From positions 5,826,320 through 5,890,319 of the forward strand of contig OU452219.1 in NCBI GenBank assembly GCA_911728455.2: a DNA stretch of 64,000 bases. The letters are read 5' to 3'. Each line of letters opens with the position of its first letter. Within the stretch, counting starts at the first letter, position 1. The position numbers and the translations under genes were made by a program. Below, in pieces: positions 27,101 through 34,054 of this stretch. The notes below the pieces were generated by a model. It did no database searches and was not told where the DNA came from. It was given only the letters and a program-made list of their open reading frames with translations. This DNA is from Marthasterias glacialis (lineage: Eukaryota > Echinodermata > Asteroidea > Forcipulatida > Asteriidae).

Positions 27101-30100
27101 AGATGGGAGTATAAGTCCATTTAACTTGGCGAACTCATGAAAACATTCTCACCATTGCACTCATAAACATTCATTATTTGTATAATATTTGGTTAGAGTG
27201 CAATTCTCCTATTGTTACCATTCTCCAATCCGGTGCCATTTTATGCATGCTTGACTTTCAACTTCCCTCTGTCTTCAGGAAAGGCACTTGACATATTCGT
27301 TGATGTGTTGCACTAATTTGCATTTGGCTTGATTTTCATCCTCTATTTCCTTTTCAGCAGTAATTTGATGTGTACATTATCTGATGTATTTATATATTTT
27401 AAGATTACCTAATTATTGTGTATTGTTCTTGAGAGCTCTTGTCAATTTTTAGTTCATTTTATTGTGATGGTAAAACTGAAGTGATATGATATGATATAAT
27501 GACTTCTGAACATAACCCTGCTACCCCCCCCCCCCTACATTAAAGACGAGCTCAAGGGGAAATGCTTTCTACTCTTGTTTTAATTTTGTCATTCTTTAAT
27601 TAATTATTCATTTGAATACTTATTTATCTACTTATTTATTTGTTTGTTTACTTATTTAGGCCTACTTTTTCTTTAATGTTCATATACTTTTGTTGTAATA
27701 ATTGTTTAATTTTTTTCTGAACGAATTTTGACAGATGATGCTGTTTCAAAACGAAAAACATACAACATTTTTAGCATATGCCACGGACAATTCACAAAAA
27801 AACTGTAATGGAGAAATTGTTTGTACATTGGCTGATGGGTGTGAATTAATGTTGGGATCCCAATATTTATTCATTTTCAGGTTTATTAACTACTAGTAAT
27901 TTGTAGATTTGTTCTAACTTTCTCGTATCTATAATAGTTGATTAAAATTTTAATCTAAATGTTTGGGTTAAATTGGCCAGAAATCGGACCTAGCATCTTT
28001 TTGTTATCAATTATTATCATCTTCTTCTCTTCCCAGTTCTGATTTGGAAGACCTCCATGTGGATCCTTCTCAGGGTCTAGCCAGTATCCCTGGTGATGTC
28101 TACACAAAGGTGCTGACGGATAACCCCTTCGGCTGGGAACAGCAAAGTAAGAATCCTGGAAAACAGTCGTTCTGTCCGGAAACTATTTGTGCTGTAAAGT
28201 TGAATTCATTTCATATGGAAATCTGTCTTCGATGGCTTGGACTAGCCTAACATGAAGTGACCCACTACTTATCAGCAATGCTGATATTTTTTTTTATTTT
28301 TATTTTACACGGTTGCAGTCAAGCTGTTGCCGAAAAGTTAGAGTACAAAAAGAAATAGGAAGTCTTTGATTGCACGTGTTTACACACTTGGGGTGTGTGT
28401 TTGTTCCCCAGCCAAAGTCTTTGAGATTTGTGCATGAAACAAATTTTGTCCTATAGGCTTATGGCTGTTATACCTGGCTTTGATTCTATTAGACTGAAGT
28501 CTACACTAATAAACTAATTATGCTCTATAAGGAATCAGGCATACCCCCATAATCAGAGTCCAACAGTTTAGGTATTGAGTTGCCATATGGTGTTGGAGGT
28601 TTTTTTTTTTTTTTTTTTTTTTAGAGTGGGCAATGATCCAAGTAAATCACTCCAGGGAGTTAGTTTCGAACAAATTTAAAATCAGTCATCAACAGACAAG
28701 CTTGATGGTGTAGTGGCTAAAATGCCCTGGGCTGTGGGTTCAAATCCATGTAACTCGTAAAACATTCTTTTGTTTGTGGCGCTTCGTTAACTGCATCTTG
28801 GAGGGAAATTGATTACCAATTCTGTATCGTTTTACTGAGTCGTGTTCAGCTTCATTAACCCCCAGTGATTGGTTTCAGCTTCGTACTCTCACGGCCCTGC
28901 CGTTATCTTTTGAAGGGCAAGGAACTGTAAATTTCTCTTTGCAAATTTTACTTCACAAGGAACAGGGAACAAAATACAAATGTGGAGAAAAACTAGACTG
29001 AGTTTGAAAAGTAATGTTCTGGAATTGTAAGGGTTCAGCTCGCCGATAAGAACAATAATAACAGAAAAATATGTATCATCAAAATATTGTGTTCCACTGA
29101 CATTAAGTAGTGTAATCGGGCTTGAGCATCCCCCCCAAAAAAAAAAAAATAATAATAAATAAAATAAAATAAATAAATAAATAAAAAATAAATAAATATT
29201 TATTTGTATCCTTGTATCCTGTCAAAAATCTTCTAAAATTGATTAGAAATGTGGTTTTATAGAATTTGTTTTATTTCACAATTAAAACATCTTTTGTGCA
29301 TACCTCCTAGATCAGATTATTTGGAAAGTGCATAAATGTATTGTTCACAGCACATCAACTAATATAATTAACAGTATTTATGTCTTCCACTTCTTGAAAA
29401 AAAAAATTCTTGGTGAAGTATAAAAGCCCCCCCCCGACAAACAAGCAAACAAACAAACAAACGTAACATTATTAATAAAATAAATAAATAATGAAATAAA
29501 TATGATAAAAATAAAAATAGATAATTAGAAAATAATACATACAAATAAACTAAAGTACTGAAAATTAAATAAATAAATGGATAAATGAATACAACAATAG
29601 CATATACGTATACTTCTTTGAGCCTGTTTTCTCTTGAAATAGAAATTTCCAAATACACCACTGCGCACATTTCTTTAATGTGAAAAAAGACTATACTGCG
29701 CTCTTTTAACATTGCCCAGTGTTCAAATACACTCAAGATGTACAGAGCCTGTTTTTAAACTGCCATGCAGTGGTAAAATATCGTGGTGCGCAGGCTGGAT
29801 TCCATAAAAAGCCCCCAAATGGATTTTAGTGCTTGCATAAGGCTAACGAGGAGTCATAAACTACTGATGGATGATCATTACAAGACTCTGTAGCTTGTGG
29901 TCCGGCCTTAAAACTATCCATTAAAAAAAAATCAAGTTTCTAGAAAAAAACTGCCAATTTTGTTGTGTCAGATCACAATGAGTTTAAATGGGTCTGGTCA
30001 GTTTTAATGTTAAACACGTTCTTGTGCTTAGGGTCATAATGTGCAAGCAAAATGTTATCTACAGACAAGTATAGCGGGGCACACTTTTTATGCGTTTGAA

Positions 30101-30516
30101 TGGATTTGGATTATTGCAGTTGTGGATTTGGTTTATTTCTCATGACACAGGAAACAAAACAGTGCCACATACCAGGGCCAATGTAAAACTCACTGCAGCA
30201 GGAGAAAGTACTTGCTAAGCGAAAATTAGCAGGGAACCAGTCGCAAACAGTATTCACCACCAAATGGGATGTTAGCTGGTGTTCAATTCCCCTGTTGCCA
30301 AGCTATGAAATATAAGAGGTTTTTTTTAGGGGTCGATCATTCATGTAATACTTACCTTTTTGCCGCATTCTTTTTCTTTATATCGATACTCCAGATACCC
30401 AGAAAGGTGAAGATTTATCAAGTAGGACTAAAGAAGAGGATGGAGTTGAAGGAGGAGACCAAGGAGGCGGGGGCAAAGCCAAGACGGTGAAAGTCATCCA
30501 TTTTGGGATGGTCTGA
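3139..30516 (+). CDS. WDPCP: WDPCP / Fritz, planar cell polarity and ciliogenesis effector (complete, 25 coding exons)
   Basis: Coding exons: 3139-3199, 4411-4455, 5373-5414, 6041-6111, 6731-6790, 7755-7875, 8511-8647, 9917-9991, 10996-11102, 11791-11853, 13430-13532, 15139-15175, 15307-15377, 15642-15692, 16383-16454, 17165-17256, 18687-18785, 20365-20470, 22019-22133, 23206-23393, 24186-24285, 25401-25506, 26540-26680, 28037-28146, 30395-30516. They sum to 2295 nt, giving 764 residues plus stop; the human protein is about 746. Every intron is GT-AG and every phase matches. Family anchors: VELHIWSLK (N-terminus), KNRRPDKLRDLLKEAE, ILIDRSLQGK, CEDKLILGCSDGKL, PSLISWHPGGSLVF, RRFFHHLLRYQRFEKAFLLA, DIHYLALDKGEMALA, and the C-terminal KVIHFGMV. 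Residues 1 to about 470 form the WD40-like propeller; the rest is helical, then an acidic low-complexity linker (about 606-700). In animals WDPCP acts with Inturned, Fuzzy and CPLANE1 in the CPLANE complex at the ciliary base and with septins. Human mutations cause a Bardet-Biedl type (BBS15). Confidence 0.95.
3264..3342. repeat. Palindromic hairpin element
   Basis: The arms start TAAATCAATTTTG and end CAAAATTGATTTA in spirit: about 37 bp each with about five mismatches and a loop of only a few bases. Transcribed, it would fold into a long stem inside intron 1. Probably a MITE remnant. Confidence 0.6.
3620..3742. mobile_element. MITE with roughly 40-bp terminal inverted repeats
   Basis: A 123-bp element. 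The left arm starts ATCCTGTTGGTAAGTGATGA and the right arm ends with its complement; the arms match at nearly all of 40 positions, including the GGCCGGAAGTGCA segment. The spacer is about 35 bp. A SINE begins 7 bp after its right end. Confidence 0.75.
3749..4099 (+). mobile_element. tRNA-Ser-like SINE (family S1), full length
   Basis: The head has a pol III A box (tggccgagtggttagtgc) and B box (gggttcgagtccc), the shared 'gtgtccttgagcaagacactta' style block, a body ending 'cctcgagtggc', and an A-rich tail at 4077-4099. It is the reference copy for the family in this window. Confidence 0.85.
4411..4455 (+). CDS. WDPCP: WDPCP exon 2
   Basis: Residues 21-35, DIDVGCHTYHDKGET, matching the human DIGIYQYYDK segment in place and length. 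Acceptor ttttag, donor gtaagt. 45 nt. Confidence 0.85.
5373..5414 (+). CDS. WDPCP: WDPCP exon 3
   Basis: Residues 36-49, VSGYLDQKQQYSE. Acceptor ctctgcag, donor gtgagt. The trailing A joins GT of exon 4 to make Ser in ESRDLLW. 42 nt. Confidence 0.88.
6041..6111 (+). CDS. WDPCP: WDPCP exon 4
   Basis: Residues 50-73, containing KNRRPDKLRDLLKEAE, one of the most conserved N-terminal blocks of the family. Acceptor tttacag, donor gtgagc. Confidence 0.95.
6153..6379 (+). mobile_element. SINE S1, truncated copy in WDPCP intron 4
   Basis: Begins gtgtcgtggccaagtgg and keeps the B box (gggttcgagtctc) and the 'cttgagcaagacactta' block. The body differs from the 3749 copy and ends near a short 'aagtag' repeat. 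Confidence 0.7.
6731..6790 (+). CDS. WDPCP: WDPCP exon 5
   Basis: Residues 74-93, DLLASNQVVFTRWRSRRQLQ, phase 0 on both sides. Acceptor ttgtag, donor gtaaac. Confidence 0.92.
7755..7875 (+). CDS. WDPCP: WDPCP exon 6
   Basis: Residues 94-133, containing ERILIDRSLQGKFCSETINN, matching human KVVIDRSLVGKLISDTISD. Acceptor atccag, donor gtacga. Confidence 0.95.
7912..8426. mobile_element. MITE family A, copy 2, interrupted by a SINE
   Basis: The left end ATAGACCTATAAAT and right end TGCATAAGGTCC match family A at 25187-25362, including the internal 'tgatgtcat...gccctca' and 'cctccaaga' segments. A full S1 SINE (8052-8400) splits it. Confidence 0.7.
8052..8400 (+). mobile_element. SINE S1 nested in MITE A
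   Basis: The head gcgtgttgtggccgagcgg, the B box gggttcgaatcccg, the 'cttgagcaagacacttaact' block and the A-rich tail at 8370-8400 define a full-length copy, inserted into the MITE A copy at 7912-8426. Confidence 0.8.
8511..8647 (+). CDS. WDPCP: WDPCP exon 7
   Basis: Residues 134-179, with VVTESFIVCTFPDKPKLGF and KKMDKISTYDPK. The acceptor is aagcag at 8509-8510; the alternative AG at 8506-8507 would add one codon but also keep frame. Donor gtaagg. Confidence 0.93.
8858..9045 (+). mobile_element. SINE S1, degenerate copy
   Basis: A degenerate A box (gtcatggccgaccggttcag) and B box (gggtcggggtccc). The tail has the 'cacttaaaagaacccggtac' block common to tRNA-derived SINEs. Right end approximate. 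Confidence 0.55.
9773..9794. repeat. (ACATGT)n microsatellite
   Basis: About three and a half units of a self-complementary hexamer in WDPCP intron 7. Confidence 0.8.
9917..9991 (+). CDS. WDPCP: WDPCP exon 8
   Basis: Residues 180-204, VTHTDLPGVKIKRDRKLSV and on to NQEW. Phase 0 on both sides, acceptor ctgcag, donor gtgagt. Confidence 0.92.
10095..10376 (-). mobile_element. SINE S1-type copy, reversed
   Basis: On the minus strand it reads tggctgagacatcagagttt, a B-box-like segment, then tgtatccttgagcaagaca and an 'atataaatatcca' end. It is degenerate and sits in WDPCP intron 8. Confidence 0.6.
10996..11102 (+). CDS. WDPCP: WDPCP exon 9
   Basis: Residues 205-239, including WPWSPMTSDKERANIFLYG, matching human WPWAPISSEKDRANLLLLG. 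Acceptor acctag, donor gtgagt. Confidence 0.96.
11791..11853 (+). CDS. WDPCP: WDPCP exon 10
   Basis: Residues 240-260, SKLEELCFVSTEYEPLSVAF. Acceptor tttacag, donor gtacag. Ends with two bases (AG) that need one base from exon 11. Confidence 0.94.
11937..12406. mobile_element. Terminal-inverted-repeat element, family C
   Basis: The left end TAGACCGATCCATTAAGCCC is mirrored on the right by GGGCTTAATGGGTCGGTCTA with one mismatch. About 470 bp, non-coding, in WDPCP intron 10. Related sequence starts at 44793 (agaccgatccatcaagcccc) and around 36563. Confidence 0.75.
12430..13060. repeat. Tandem array, period about 190 bp, just over three units
   Basis: The landmark 'ttgggcatctg' recurs at about 12496, 12682 and 12875, and 'agtccttgggatgattatgtaatccac' at about 12536, 12726 and 12919. 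The last unit breaks up by about 13090. It lies in WDPCP intron 10 just upstream of exon 11. Confidence 0.85.
13430..13532 (+). CDS. WDPCP: WDPCP exon 11
   Basis: Residues 261-295, from SSIQPRHIYTLEEV to DTCIYECSKMR. The correct acceptor is ttgtcattag at 13428-13429: it gives phase 1 to match exon 10 and keeps the family QP spacing. The nearer attcag at 13439 would break the frame. Confidence 0.9.
14266..14475 (+). mobile_element. LINE 3' end remnant
   Basis: Plus-strand reading gives AAANLWNSLPSVVRLSPSL followed by SFKKNFKTFLFKDAFEL and a stop. This is the typical extreme C-terminus of non-LTR retrotransposon reverse transcriptases. It is followed by a 'gcaaagcgccctgaatg' 3' tail. In WDPCP intron 11. 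Confidence 0.7.
14500..15070. repeat. Degenerate tandem array, period about 115 bp, with acceptor-like TTGCAG in units
   Basis: Four diverged units each contain a variant of 'accacatgatatcatgttgcaggc' followed by 'aaaccacagtggatgatattgaatgg'. Starts are near 14518, 14636, 14918 and 15012. A lone related unit lies at about 8735-8800 in intron 7. Confidence 0.75.
15139..15175 (+). CDS. WDPCP: WDPCP exon 12 (37-nt micro-exon)
   Basis: Residues 296-307, IQRATVTTIPLK, matching human IQCVSVTRIPLK. Acceptor tttacag, donor gtaaga. The shortest exon of the gene. Confidence 0.93.
15307..15377 (+). CDS. WDPCP: WDPCP exon 13
   Basis: Residues 308-331, AKVVAYGRNQCEDKLILGC then SDGKL. Acceptor attcag, donor gtgagt. 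A core propeller blade. Confidence 0.96.
15642..15692 (+). CDS. WDPCP: WDPCP exon 14
   Basis: Residues 332-348, VLYDESKRVTQIVQSDL. Phase 0 on both sides, 51 nt, acceptor catag, donor gtaaga. Confidence 0.95.
16383..16454 (+). CDS. WDPCP: WDPCP exon 15
   Basis: Residues 349-372, MPSLISWHPGGSLVFVSGIK then GEIQ. Matches human LPSLISCHPSGAILLVGSNQGELQ. Phase 0 on both sides. Confidence 0.96.
16989..17139. mobile_element. MITE family B, copy 1
   Basis: About 151 bp with long imperfect inverted ends: the left includes GGGAGAGTTTGG and CAGACTTACCAGGT, the right ACCTGGTAAGTCTG and AAAAGTCTCCC. The flanking sequence is caatg/cattg. Other copies at 18408-18523, 20226-20325 and 52978-53105. Confidence 0.75.
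17165..17256 (+). CDS. WDPCP: WDPCP exon 16
   Basis: Residues 373-402, including FDMALNPLDLLTVGENC and LQVSKYF, matching human IFDMALSPI and LQFSKLF. Acceptor atctag, donor gtgtgt. Confidence 0.96.
17425..17595 (+). mobile_element. tRNA-derived SINE, family S2
   Basis: A box-like ggtagtctagttgggatgac and B box tgggttcgaatccc, then 'ttcacaggactcgggg' and 'acagtgcttaacacat'. A reversed S2 tail abuts it at 17340-17385, so two copies may be head to tail. Other copies at 7340-7470 and, reversed, 21860-21992. Confidence 0.7.
17750..17955 (+). mobile_element. SINE S1, 5'-truncated
   Basis: Only the tail part is present: 'gacacttaactataattgc', 'gggaagaggcagttatgtttgtc' and 'tgatgggtgaattgcat', ending in an A-rich run. 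Same order as 8160-8400. Confidence 0.65.
18408..18523. mobile_element. MITE family B, copy 2
   Basis: The inverted ends 'ggtggcaggagacttacca' and 'gtctgctgccacctggtgtcc' match family B. The centre differs from copy 1. Confidence 0.6.
18687..18785 (+). CDS. WDPCP: WDPCP exon 17
   Basis: Residues 403-435, SPVTIGTLQWSHSSNFSDC then DSLFLILDG, corresponding to human VQMQW and DLLFLRFERG. Acceptor ctgaag, donor gtgagt. The least conserved central exon, identified by phase and the LQW and LFL landmarks. Confidence 0.88.
18999..19195 (+). mobile_element. tRNA-derived SINE, family S3
   Basis: A box-like tggcttaggggtttcgcc and B box tgggttcaaatccc, followed by 'gtgggttttccctatttgggg'. A different head from S1 and S2. 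In WDPCP intron 17. Confidence 0.55.
19398..19660. repeat. Palindrome-rich dispersed repeat
   Basis: Opens 'ggggccgatttcactaag' and closes 'ttttgtgaaatccatccc', so the ends are roughly inverted. The right part is built from ACTAGTCCTAAGTTAGGACT palindromes repeated three to four times at 19546-19633. Confidence 0.6.
20226..20325. mobile_element. MITE family B, copy 3 (left arm decayed)
   Basis: The right arm 'acctggtaggtcttgctgcc', 'acctagcgtcc' and 'agtctcccatt' is intact. The left arm is reduced to 'tcggcagc...ccaggt'. Its right end is 40 bp upstream of WDPCP exon 18. Confidence 0.6.
20365..20470 (+). CDS. WDPCP: WDPCP exon 18
   Basis: Residues 436-471, with LQLHLGVLSRGQLGPQELI, matching human FKLGVFTRGQLGLIDII. 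Acceptor tttcag, donor gtaatc. Confidence 0.95.
20573..20594. repeat. (CATT)n microsatellite
   Basis: Five consecutive cattcatt-type units in WDPCP intron 18. Confidence 0.8.
20862..21225. repeat. Tandem duplication of about 185 bp
   Basis: Both halves share 'agttattgtc/atc', 'actctcgt/acg', 'gagaattatgtattctttcc' versus 'gagaattctgtactctttcc', and 'ggcagcacataa' versus 'ggcagtagataa'. Diverged, in WDPCP intron 18. Confidence 0.6.
21860..21992 (-). mobile_element. SINE S2, reversed, abutting WDPCP exon 19
   Basis: On the minus strand it has the B box ttgtgggttcgaatcccacc, then 'ggactccgg' and 'acagtgcttaacacacatcag'. Its pol III head is only about 25 bp from the exon 19 acceptor. Confidence 0.7.
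22019..22133 (+). CDS. WDPCP: WDPCP exon 19
   Basis: Residues 472-509, AVNLLNVMNWNTDSGSCFTC then LTAIVNHLLKVPLNPDRE, matching human AINILSSMNWDTLGHQCF and IVNHLLRQKLTPERE. Acceptor gcacag, donor gtaggt. Confidence 0.96.
22572..22588. repeat. (TA)n microsatellite
   Basis: A short TA run in WDPCP intron 19. Confidence 0.8.
23206..23393 (+). CDS. WDPCP: WDPCP exon 20
   Basis: Residues 510-572, with LEASLGSFYAPLRPL and ARRFFHHLLRYQRFEKAFLL. This is the most conserved stretch of the family and nearly identical to human. Acceptor gacag, donor gtgagg. Confidence 0.98.
23428..23575 (+). mobile_element. SINE S1, 3'-truncated
   Basis: Head gtgtcgcagcccagcgg, B box gggttcgagtcccgg and the 'ccttgagcaagacacttta' block, then unrelated sequence. 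Confidence 0.7.
24186..24285 (+). CDS. WDPCP: WDPCP exon 21
   Basis: Residues 573-605, DIHYLALDKGEMALATVAKQ then KADEIEQEM, matching human DIHYLALDKGELALAEVARKRASDI. Acceptor ttacag, donor gtaaaa. Confidence 0.97.
24310..24834. repeat. Tandem duplication, period 265 bp, two units
   Basis: Unit 1 (24310-24574) and unit 2 (24575-24834) both start cagcaattctcaatcatcat and end near 'ctcgattgaacaaccc'. They differ by a few substitutions and small indels, so the duplication looks recent. Confidence 0.9.
25187..25362. mobile_element. MITE family A, copy 3
   Basis: Left ttgaccttataatgca, right tgcataaggtcc, with the same internal blocks as the split copy at 7912-8426. Lies 38 bp before WDPCP exon 22. 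Confidence 0.7.
25401..25506 (+). CDS. WDPCP: WDPCP exon 22
   Basis: Residues 606-640, an acidic Ser-rich linker (DSVSDSIDEDDFSSDSYSS and on). Low conservation is expected here; supported by splice sites ttgcag and gtacgg and correct phases on both sides. Confidence 0.85.
25585..25945. repeat. Nested dispersed repeat in WDPCP intron 22
   Basis: The outer parts ('acttcataaagctg...gctgctaaa' and 'gcttagcaagtaattttgtg') enclose an inner block (about 25708-25880) with three diverged 'cctgaattcaggct' palindromes starting 'gggatgccag'. The inner block resembles 9210-9310. Confidence 0.5.
26128..26158. repeat. Poly-T then poly-G run
   Basis: A T run of more than 20 followed by eight G, probably the reversed tail of a decayed retroposed element. 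Confidence 0.7.
26540..26680 (+). CDS. WDPCP: WDPCP exon 23
   Basis: Residues 641-687, a Ser/Arg-rich linker ending in EREAWYKAEGQIDVAYGL. Acceptor cctcag, donor gtaagt. Placement rests on phase and open frame more than on family similarity. Confidence 0.82.
27700..28000. repeat. Dispersed repeat shared with 63050-63410
   Basis: Both copies carry 'gatgatactgtttcaaaa', 'aaaacatacaa', 'gtaactttctcg' style landmarks and end 'gccaaaaatcggatct'-like. No coding potential. Ends just before WDPCP exon 24. Confidence 0.6.
28037..28146 (+). CDS. WDPCP: WDPCP exon 24
   Basis: Residues 688-724, SDLEDLHVDPSQGLASIPGD and on to NPFGWEQQ. Acceptor tcccag, donor gtaaga. Confidence 0.85.
28596..28622. repeat. 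Poly-T run
   Basis: More than 20 T in WDPCP intron 24. Confidence 0.7.
28691..28770 (+). mobile_element. tRNA-like SINE head fragment
   Basis: A box-like gatggtgtagtggctaaaat and B box tgggttcaaatcc. No clear body follows. Not a functional tRNA, because no acceptor stem pairs. Confidence 0.4.
29130..29210. repeat. A-rich (AATAA)n simple repeat
   Basis: A run of A followed by aataaataaaat-type units. A second AT-rich simple stretch occurs at about 29440-29600. Confidence 0.8.
30395..30516 (+). CDS. WDPCP: WDPCP exon 25 (last, stop codon TGA)
   Basis: Residues 725-764, ending KAKTVKVIHFGMV and TGA at 30514-30516. The C-terminal IHFG(L/M)V is a family signature, so the gene is complete. Acceptor ctccag. 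Confidence 0.95.
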
Positions 30517-30812
30517 GGCTACCAGATGGCTATCTGGAGACAATTACAGCTCAGATCTGTCTACTGCCGGTTTCACAGCAACTCTTGGTCTGCAAACTTA
30601 CTTCTCCTTGAAAGTATGACTCGGGTCTCTTTGGCAGACACACAAATTCAGTTACATGCAACTGTTTAAAATGGTCTCCCTCCTAAAACAGCTTAGAGAC
30701 GGACAAAACATCTCTGTTTAAAATCCTGTCTTCGGAATGTGCCACTCGGGCAATAGTTCTCGCCAAATGCACAGAAAACGATCATTTAAACGTACATGTA
30801 TAAACTACATTG

Positions 30813-31135
30813 AAGCGTGTGGTGGCCAAGTGGTATAGAGCATCTAACTCAAGTTCTCGTCAGAGCAAAGGGTTCGAATCCCGGTCGTGACACTTGTGTT
30901 CATGGGCAAGGCACTTAACTTGCTTCTCATCACCCAGAAGTACATGGGTACCCTGCGACGGTAGAGATTGTTGATGTGATGAGCAACCTGTGTGCCGATT
31001 TGGCTGCCGGTGCTGCATACTTCAAAGGAGTTGAGATGGTTTCAGGAATGCTTCAGGCCCGATGAACAGGGGTAGTTAATAGTGCTAGGCGCTTTGAAAC
31101 CAAGTTTAAAAGCGTCTAATAAATGTCTATTATTA
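30813..31135 (+). mobile_element. SINE S1 variant downstream of WDPCP
   Basis: Head gcgtgtggtggccaagtgg and B box gggttcgaatcccgg. The body has a different 3' half ('gggtaccctgcgacgg', 'gtgctaggcgctttgaaacc') ending in taat/attatt repeats. Confidence 0.75.
31118..31123 (+). terminator. Candidate WDPCP polyadenylation signal, AATAAA, inside the SINE
   Basis: The first AATAAA after the WDPCP stop that I see, about 600 nt downstream and within the SINE 3' end. If used, the element supplies the transcript end. No downstream GU-rich element was verified. Confidence 0.3.
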
Positions 31136-31458
31136 TTTCTGTAACATTCATCAACATTTCTCCAGAGGACAGTCTCAGCATACTGATCGGAACGTCAAGC
31201 TGATGAAACAATTTCTCGCACTCAAAGCTCTGCGGTTCCATTGTTCTTTCATTGTTGTACCTTTAAGATGCCGGCGGCAGGATGCGGTCAATGCACGAGG
31301 TCTATTACCGAAAAGTAAGCTGATTGAGCAGTTAAAAGTAAGACTTTTTTATGAGATAAATTGGTGATCTACCTGAGTCTCGTATGTCTGTGTGCAAAGT
31401 TGATCTTCCCAGAAGAGTGGGGAAAAAAGAAGTAATAATGGTTATTAAAATCTGGATC

Positions 31459-31862
31459 TTTAAATGGACACGTTACCTTCGGGTTAGGTGCTTTTGGGGT
31501 CATACAAAGCAATTGTGATGAAATGAATATGGTTGGAAGATATTTTTGAAGTAGAATATAATGAATCACATAAATTGTCCTTGAAATTGTGTGGGATTTG
31601 TCTATTTTCGTGACAGAACATGGACCGCCATTTCGTCGAACCAAATTTTCGACTCTGCAGAATGATGGACCGTATGCGGGTTTTTTTTAATGTGAAGTAG
31701 GGCTGGTTGTATTTCCGAGAGGCAGATTTGTGTTTTATTGAATCACCACTCACTGATTACAGCGCACTGTAGGTGGTTTATTGTATGCGCAGCTCTTAAA
31801 AAGGATAAGGAGCCATTCCAAACAGCAAAAGTGTAAGAGATTTGAAGGCAATTTGCCCCATG
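31459..31862. mobile_element. MITE family D, copy 1
   Basis: About 400 bp with ends 'ttaaatggacacgttaccttcgg' and 'tttgaaggcaatttgcccc'. Internal blocks 'cgccatttcgtcgaaccaa' and 'ctggttgtatttccgag' are shared with the copy at 38989-39362. A third copy starts at 63932. Confidence 0.7.
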
Positions 31863-32205
31863 CACAGCATTGACGGTGCTTTTTGCTAGGCGTACTTTGC
31901 ATGTTGCCCAGTCCATAGTGCACGCTGGGATCGAGTTTCTTCAGAGCTGCTGTAATAGAAAAACTTTAACATTTCCTTTTGTTTTCTGCTGAACAAGACT
32001 TCACTAGGAAACCAGTCGGTACTTGTGAATTGTATTTTGGCTGAATACCTCATCCTGGTTAGCATTTTATTTATTTGTTTATTTTTTTTTTGCGTTGGCT
32101 TAGCTACTCATTGTGCCTCAAGGCATTCCTATTATTGCCGAACACCACTGTTCGTACATGCAGGTATACATGTGGTATTAAACTGGTTGCGAAGGACTTT
32201 ATGTT

Positions 32206-32572
32206 CAGCGCCGTAACTAGGGTACAATTTTAGGGGGCAAAAGGGGTGGGGGGTGCCACCATTCTTCTTAGGGGGCACTTTTGGCAAATTAAAACTGTGA
32301 GTTTCCGTTTGTATTTTTCCTAAACAAGCCCCTTTTCAGTGTCTTCTGACGTGTTGAGGTGAAACAAAAATACATTTTGCGTGTAAATAAGTAAAAACAG
32401 TTCTCAAAACTTTGAAATTACTGCGTAAATGCTCATAAAATGTAACATTTTATTCTGGTAATTTTTAATCTCAAAGATTTCAAATGGGGGGTGGGGGTGG
32501 GGCGGGGGCACGGACATCAGTTTGGGGCACGTGCCGCCCTTACCCCCCCCCCCCCCCCTAGTTGCGCCAATG
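32206..32572. mobile_element. Terminal-inverted-repeat element with G/C tracts
   Basis: The ends cagcgccgtaactaggg and ccctagttgcgccaatg are inverted copies with a few mismatches. The interior has G-rich then C-rich tracts (C17 near 32543-32559). Confidence 0.55.
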
Positions 32573-33217
32573 TTATGTTGACTAAAAAAATACAACACAT
32601 GTAAATTTAAAAAATTTGGGGTAGGGAAAAAAAAGAACTTTAAAATTTACCCGCTCAGTTTCCCTTGTGGTTTGTTGCGAGACAATAATAATTAAAAGCG
32701 ACACATCCGTTGATACACAACAAACAAGCCAAATATAAGTGTAATCAAAAATTATAATTACTGGTCGCAACGTGAGCAAAACGAGATTGCACAAAGTGTA
32801 GGTAAACGAAAAAAAAAAAACGGAATGGAATGGGCCTCAAAAGAAATGGTGTTTACCAGTCGCACCAGTTCTTTAACCATTTATAAATGTTAATTTAAAT
32901 TGCATTCGGCGATGTGTCTGGAGAACTGTGGTCGCTAAGTAGTCAACCATGTACACTTAGATGCAGCTGCAGAAAAACAAAAAAATCAATTCTAGAGCAA
33001 CCAAACTACTCTAAGTGCACCCTCTTGTAATTCATAATATACCATACATCCATTAAACTTAGTGTAGGGCAAACACGGAACAGCCTGCAATCTGCAGAGA
33101 TTGTGTTCAACAACCGGCCCGAGTTGTTTGTTAGAATGTGAGGTTGATAAAGTGCAAGTGTTAGGGACGTCTAAGAATAATGGGAAGTACAAATTAATAT
33201 AGAAAGTGCATCATAGG
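32573..33217. other. Non-coding stretch
   Basis: AT-rich. I see no gene and no repeat with defensible ends. Confidence 0.5.
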
Positions 33218-33530
33218 CCTCGCTGTACATGGATCTGTGAAGCCCCGGCTCAACATCGGTCATGTGTCTGTAAATGCACAAATCAAGATGTGTTTTATGT
33301 AATAAAACCAACCTGTGAAAATTTCAGCTCATTTTTTTTATACTTTTTTATTTGTGACTAATTTTTAAACATATATTCGGCACTTTTGTACGCATTGTTT
33401 AGCAGACTTTCGGTGTCACATGAGACGAAAATTAATTTTGGATCTTATTTAATTTCTTGTTCAAAAACGATAACACTTCAGGCAGAAATATTTCAAGGAA
33501 AGTTGTCTGCCGTCAGTATCTTTATATATT
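33218..33530. repeat. Dispersed repeat shared with 55940-56200
   Basis: Shared landmarks: 'acaaatcaagat', 'gtaataaaac.aacctgt', 'tcagctcattttt', 'ttttgtacgcatt' and 'gcagaaatatttcaaggaaag'. The same family also touches 44650-44740. Confidence 0.6.
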
Positions 33531-33767
33531 CCATATGGATCTGTGACATTGATGTGTTTTCTTTCTTACCAACATGTTGATCTAATATTAATAAGAGTAA
33601 TTACAGTGGTTCTTTTCAGAAGGTCGGGAACCGTTATCGAACACGGTATTGTAGATGAACAATTAACGGACGTTTCAACTAGCGTGCGTAAAAGGACTTT
33701 GTCACCGGTGTGACAAAATGTAGTTTTACTTTCAAATACGCTTTGCAGCTCTCGCTGCTATTATTGG

Positions 33768-34050
33768 CGAGATCGGTGGTCTAGCGGTTAAGACTTTTGT
33801 TCTTATGTCTGGGTGTTTCTGGGCTCGAATCCCACCGAGTTTCCCCGCGGGGGTCGGAAAAGCAGCCCGTATGTAACACCTTGAAAGGGATACAAGGGGA
33901 GTGAGGTTGCATGCGCATAATATTGCTACCAGACCATGCCAGAAACACCGGGGCAAACCCCCTTCCCTTTACGATAATATTGTACTGGGTTCTTTTACGT
34001 GCACCACACGAAACCATCGGCTTTACGTCCCACCCGAAGGATGATGCAAT
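33768..34050 (+). mobile_element. tRNA-derived SINE, family S4
   Basis: A box tggtctagcggttaagac and B box gggctcgaatccc, with a body containing 'ccccgcgggggtcgg' (a small hairpin) and 'cttttacgtgcaccacacg'. Abuts a reversed S1 copy. Confidence 0.65.
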
Positions 34051-34054
34051 GATG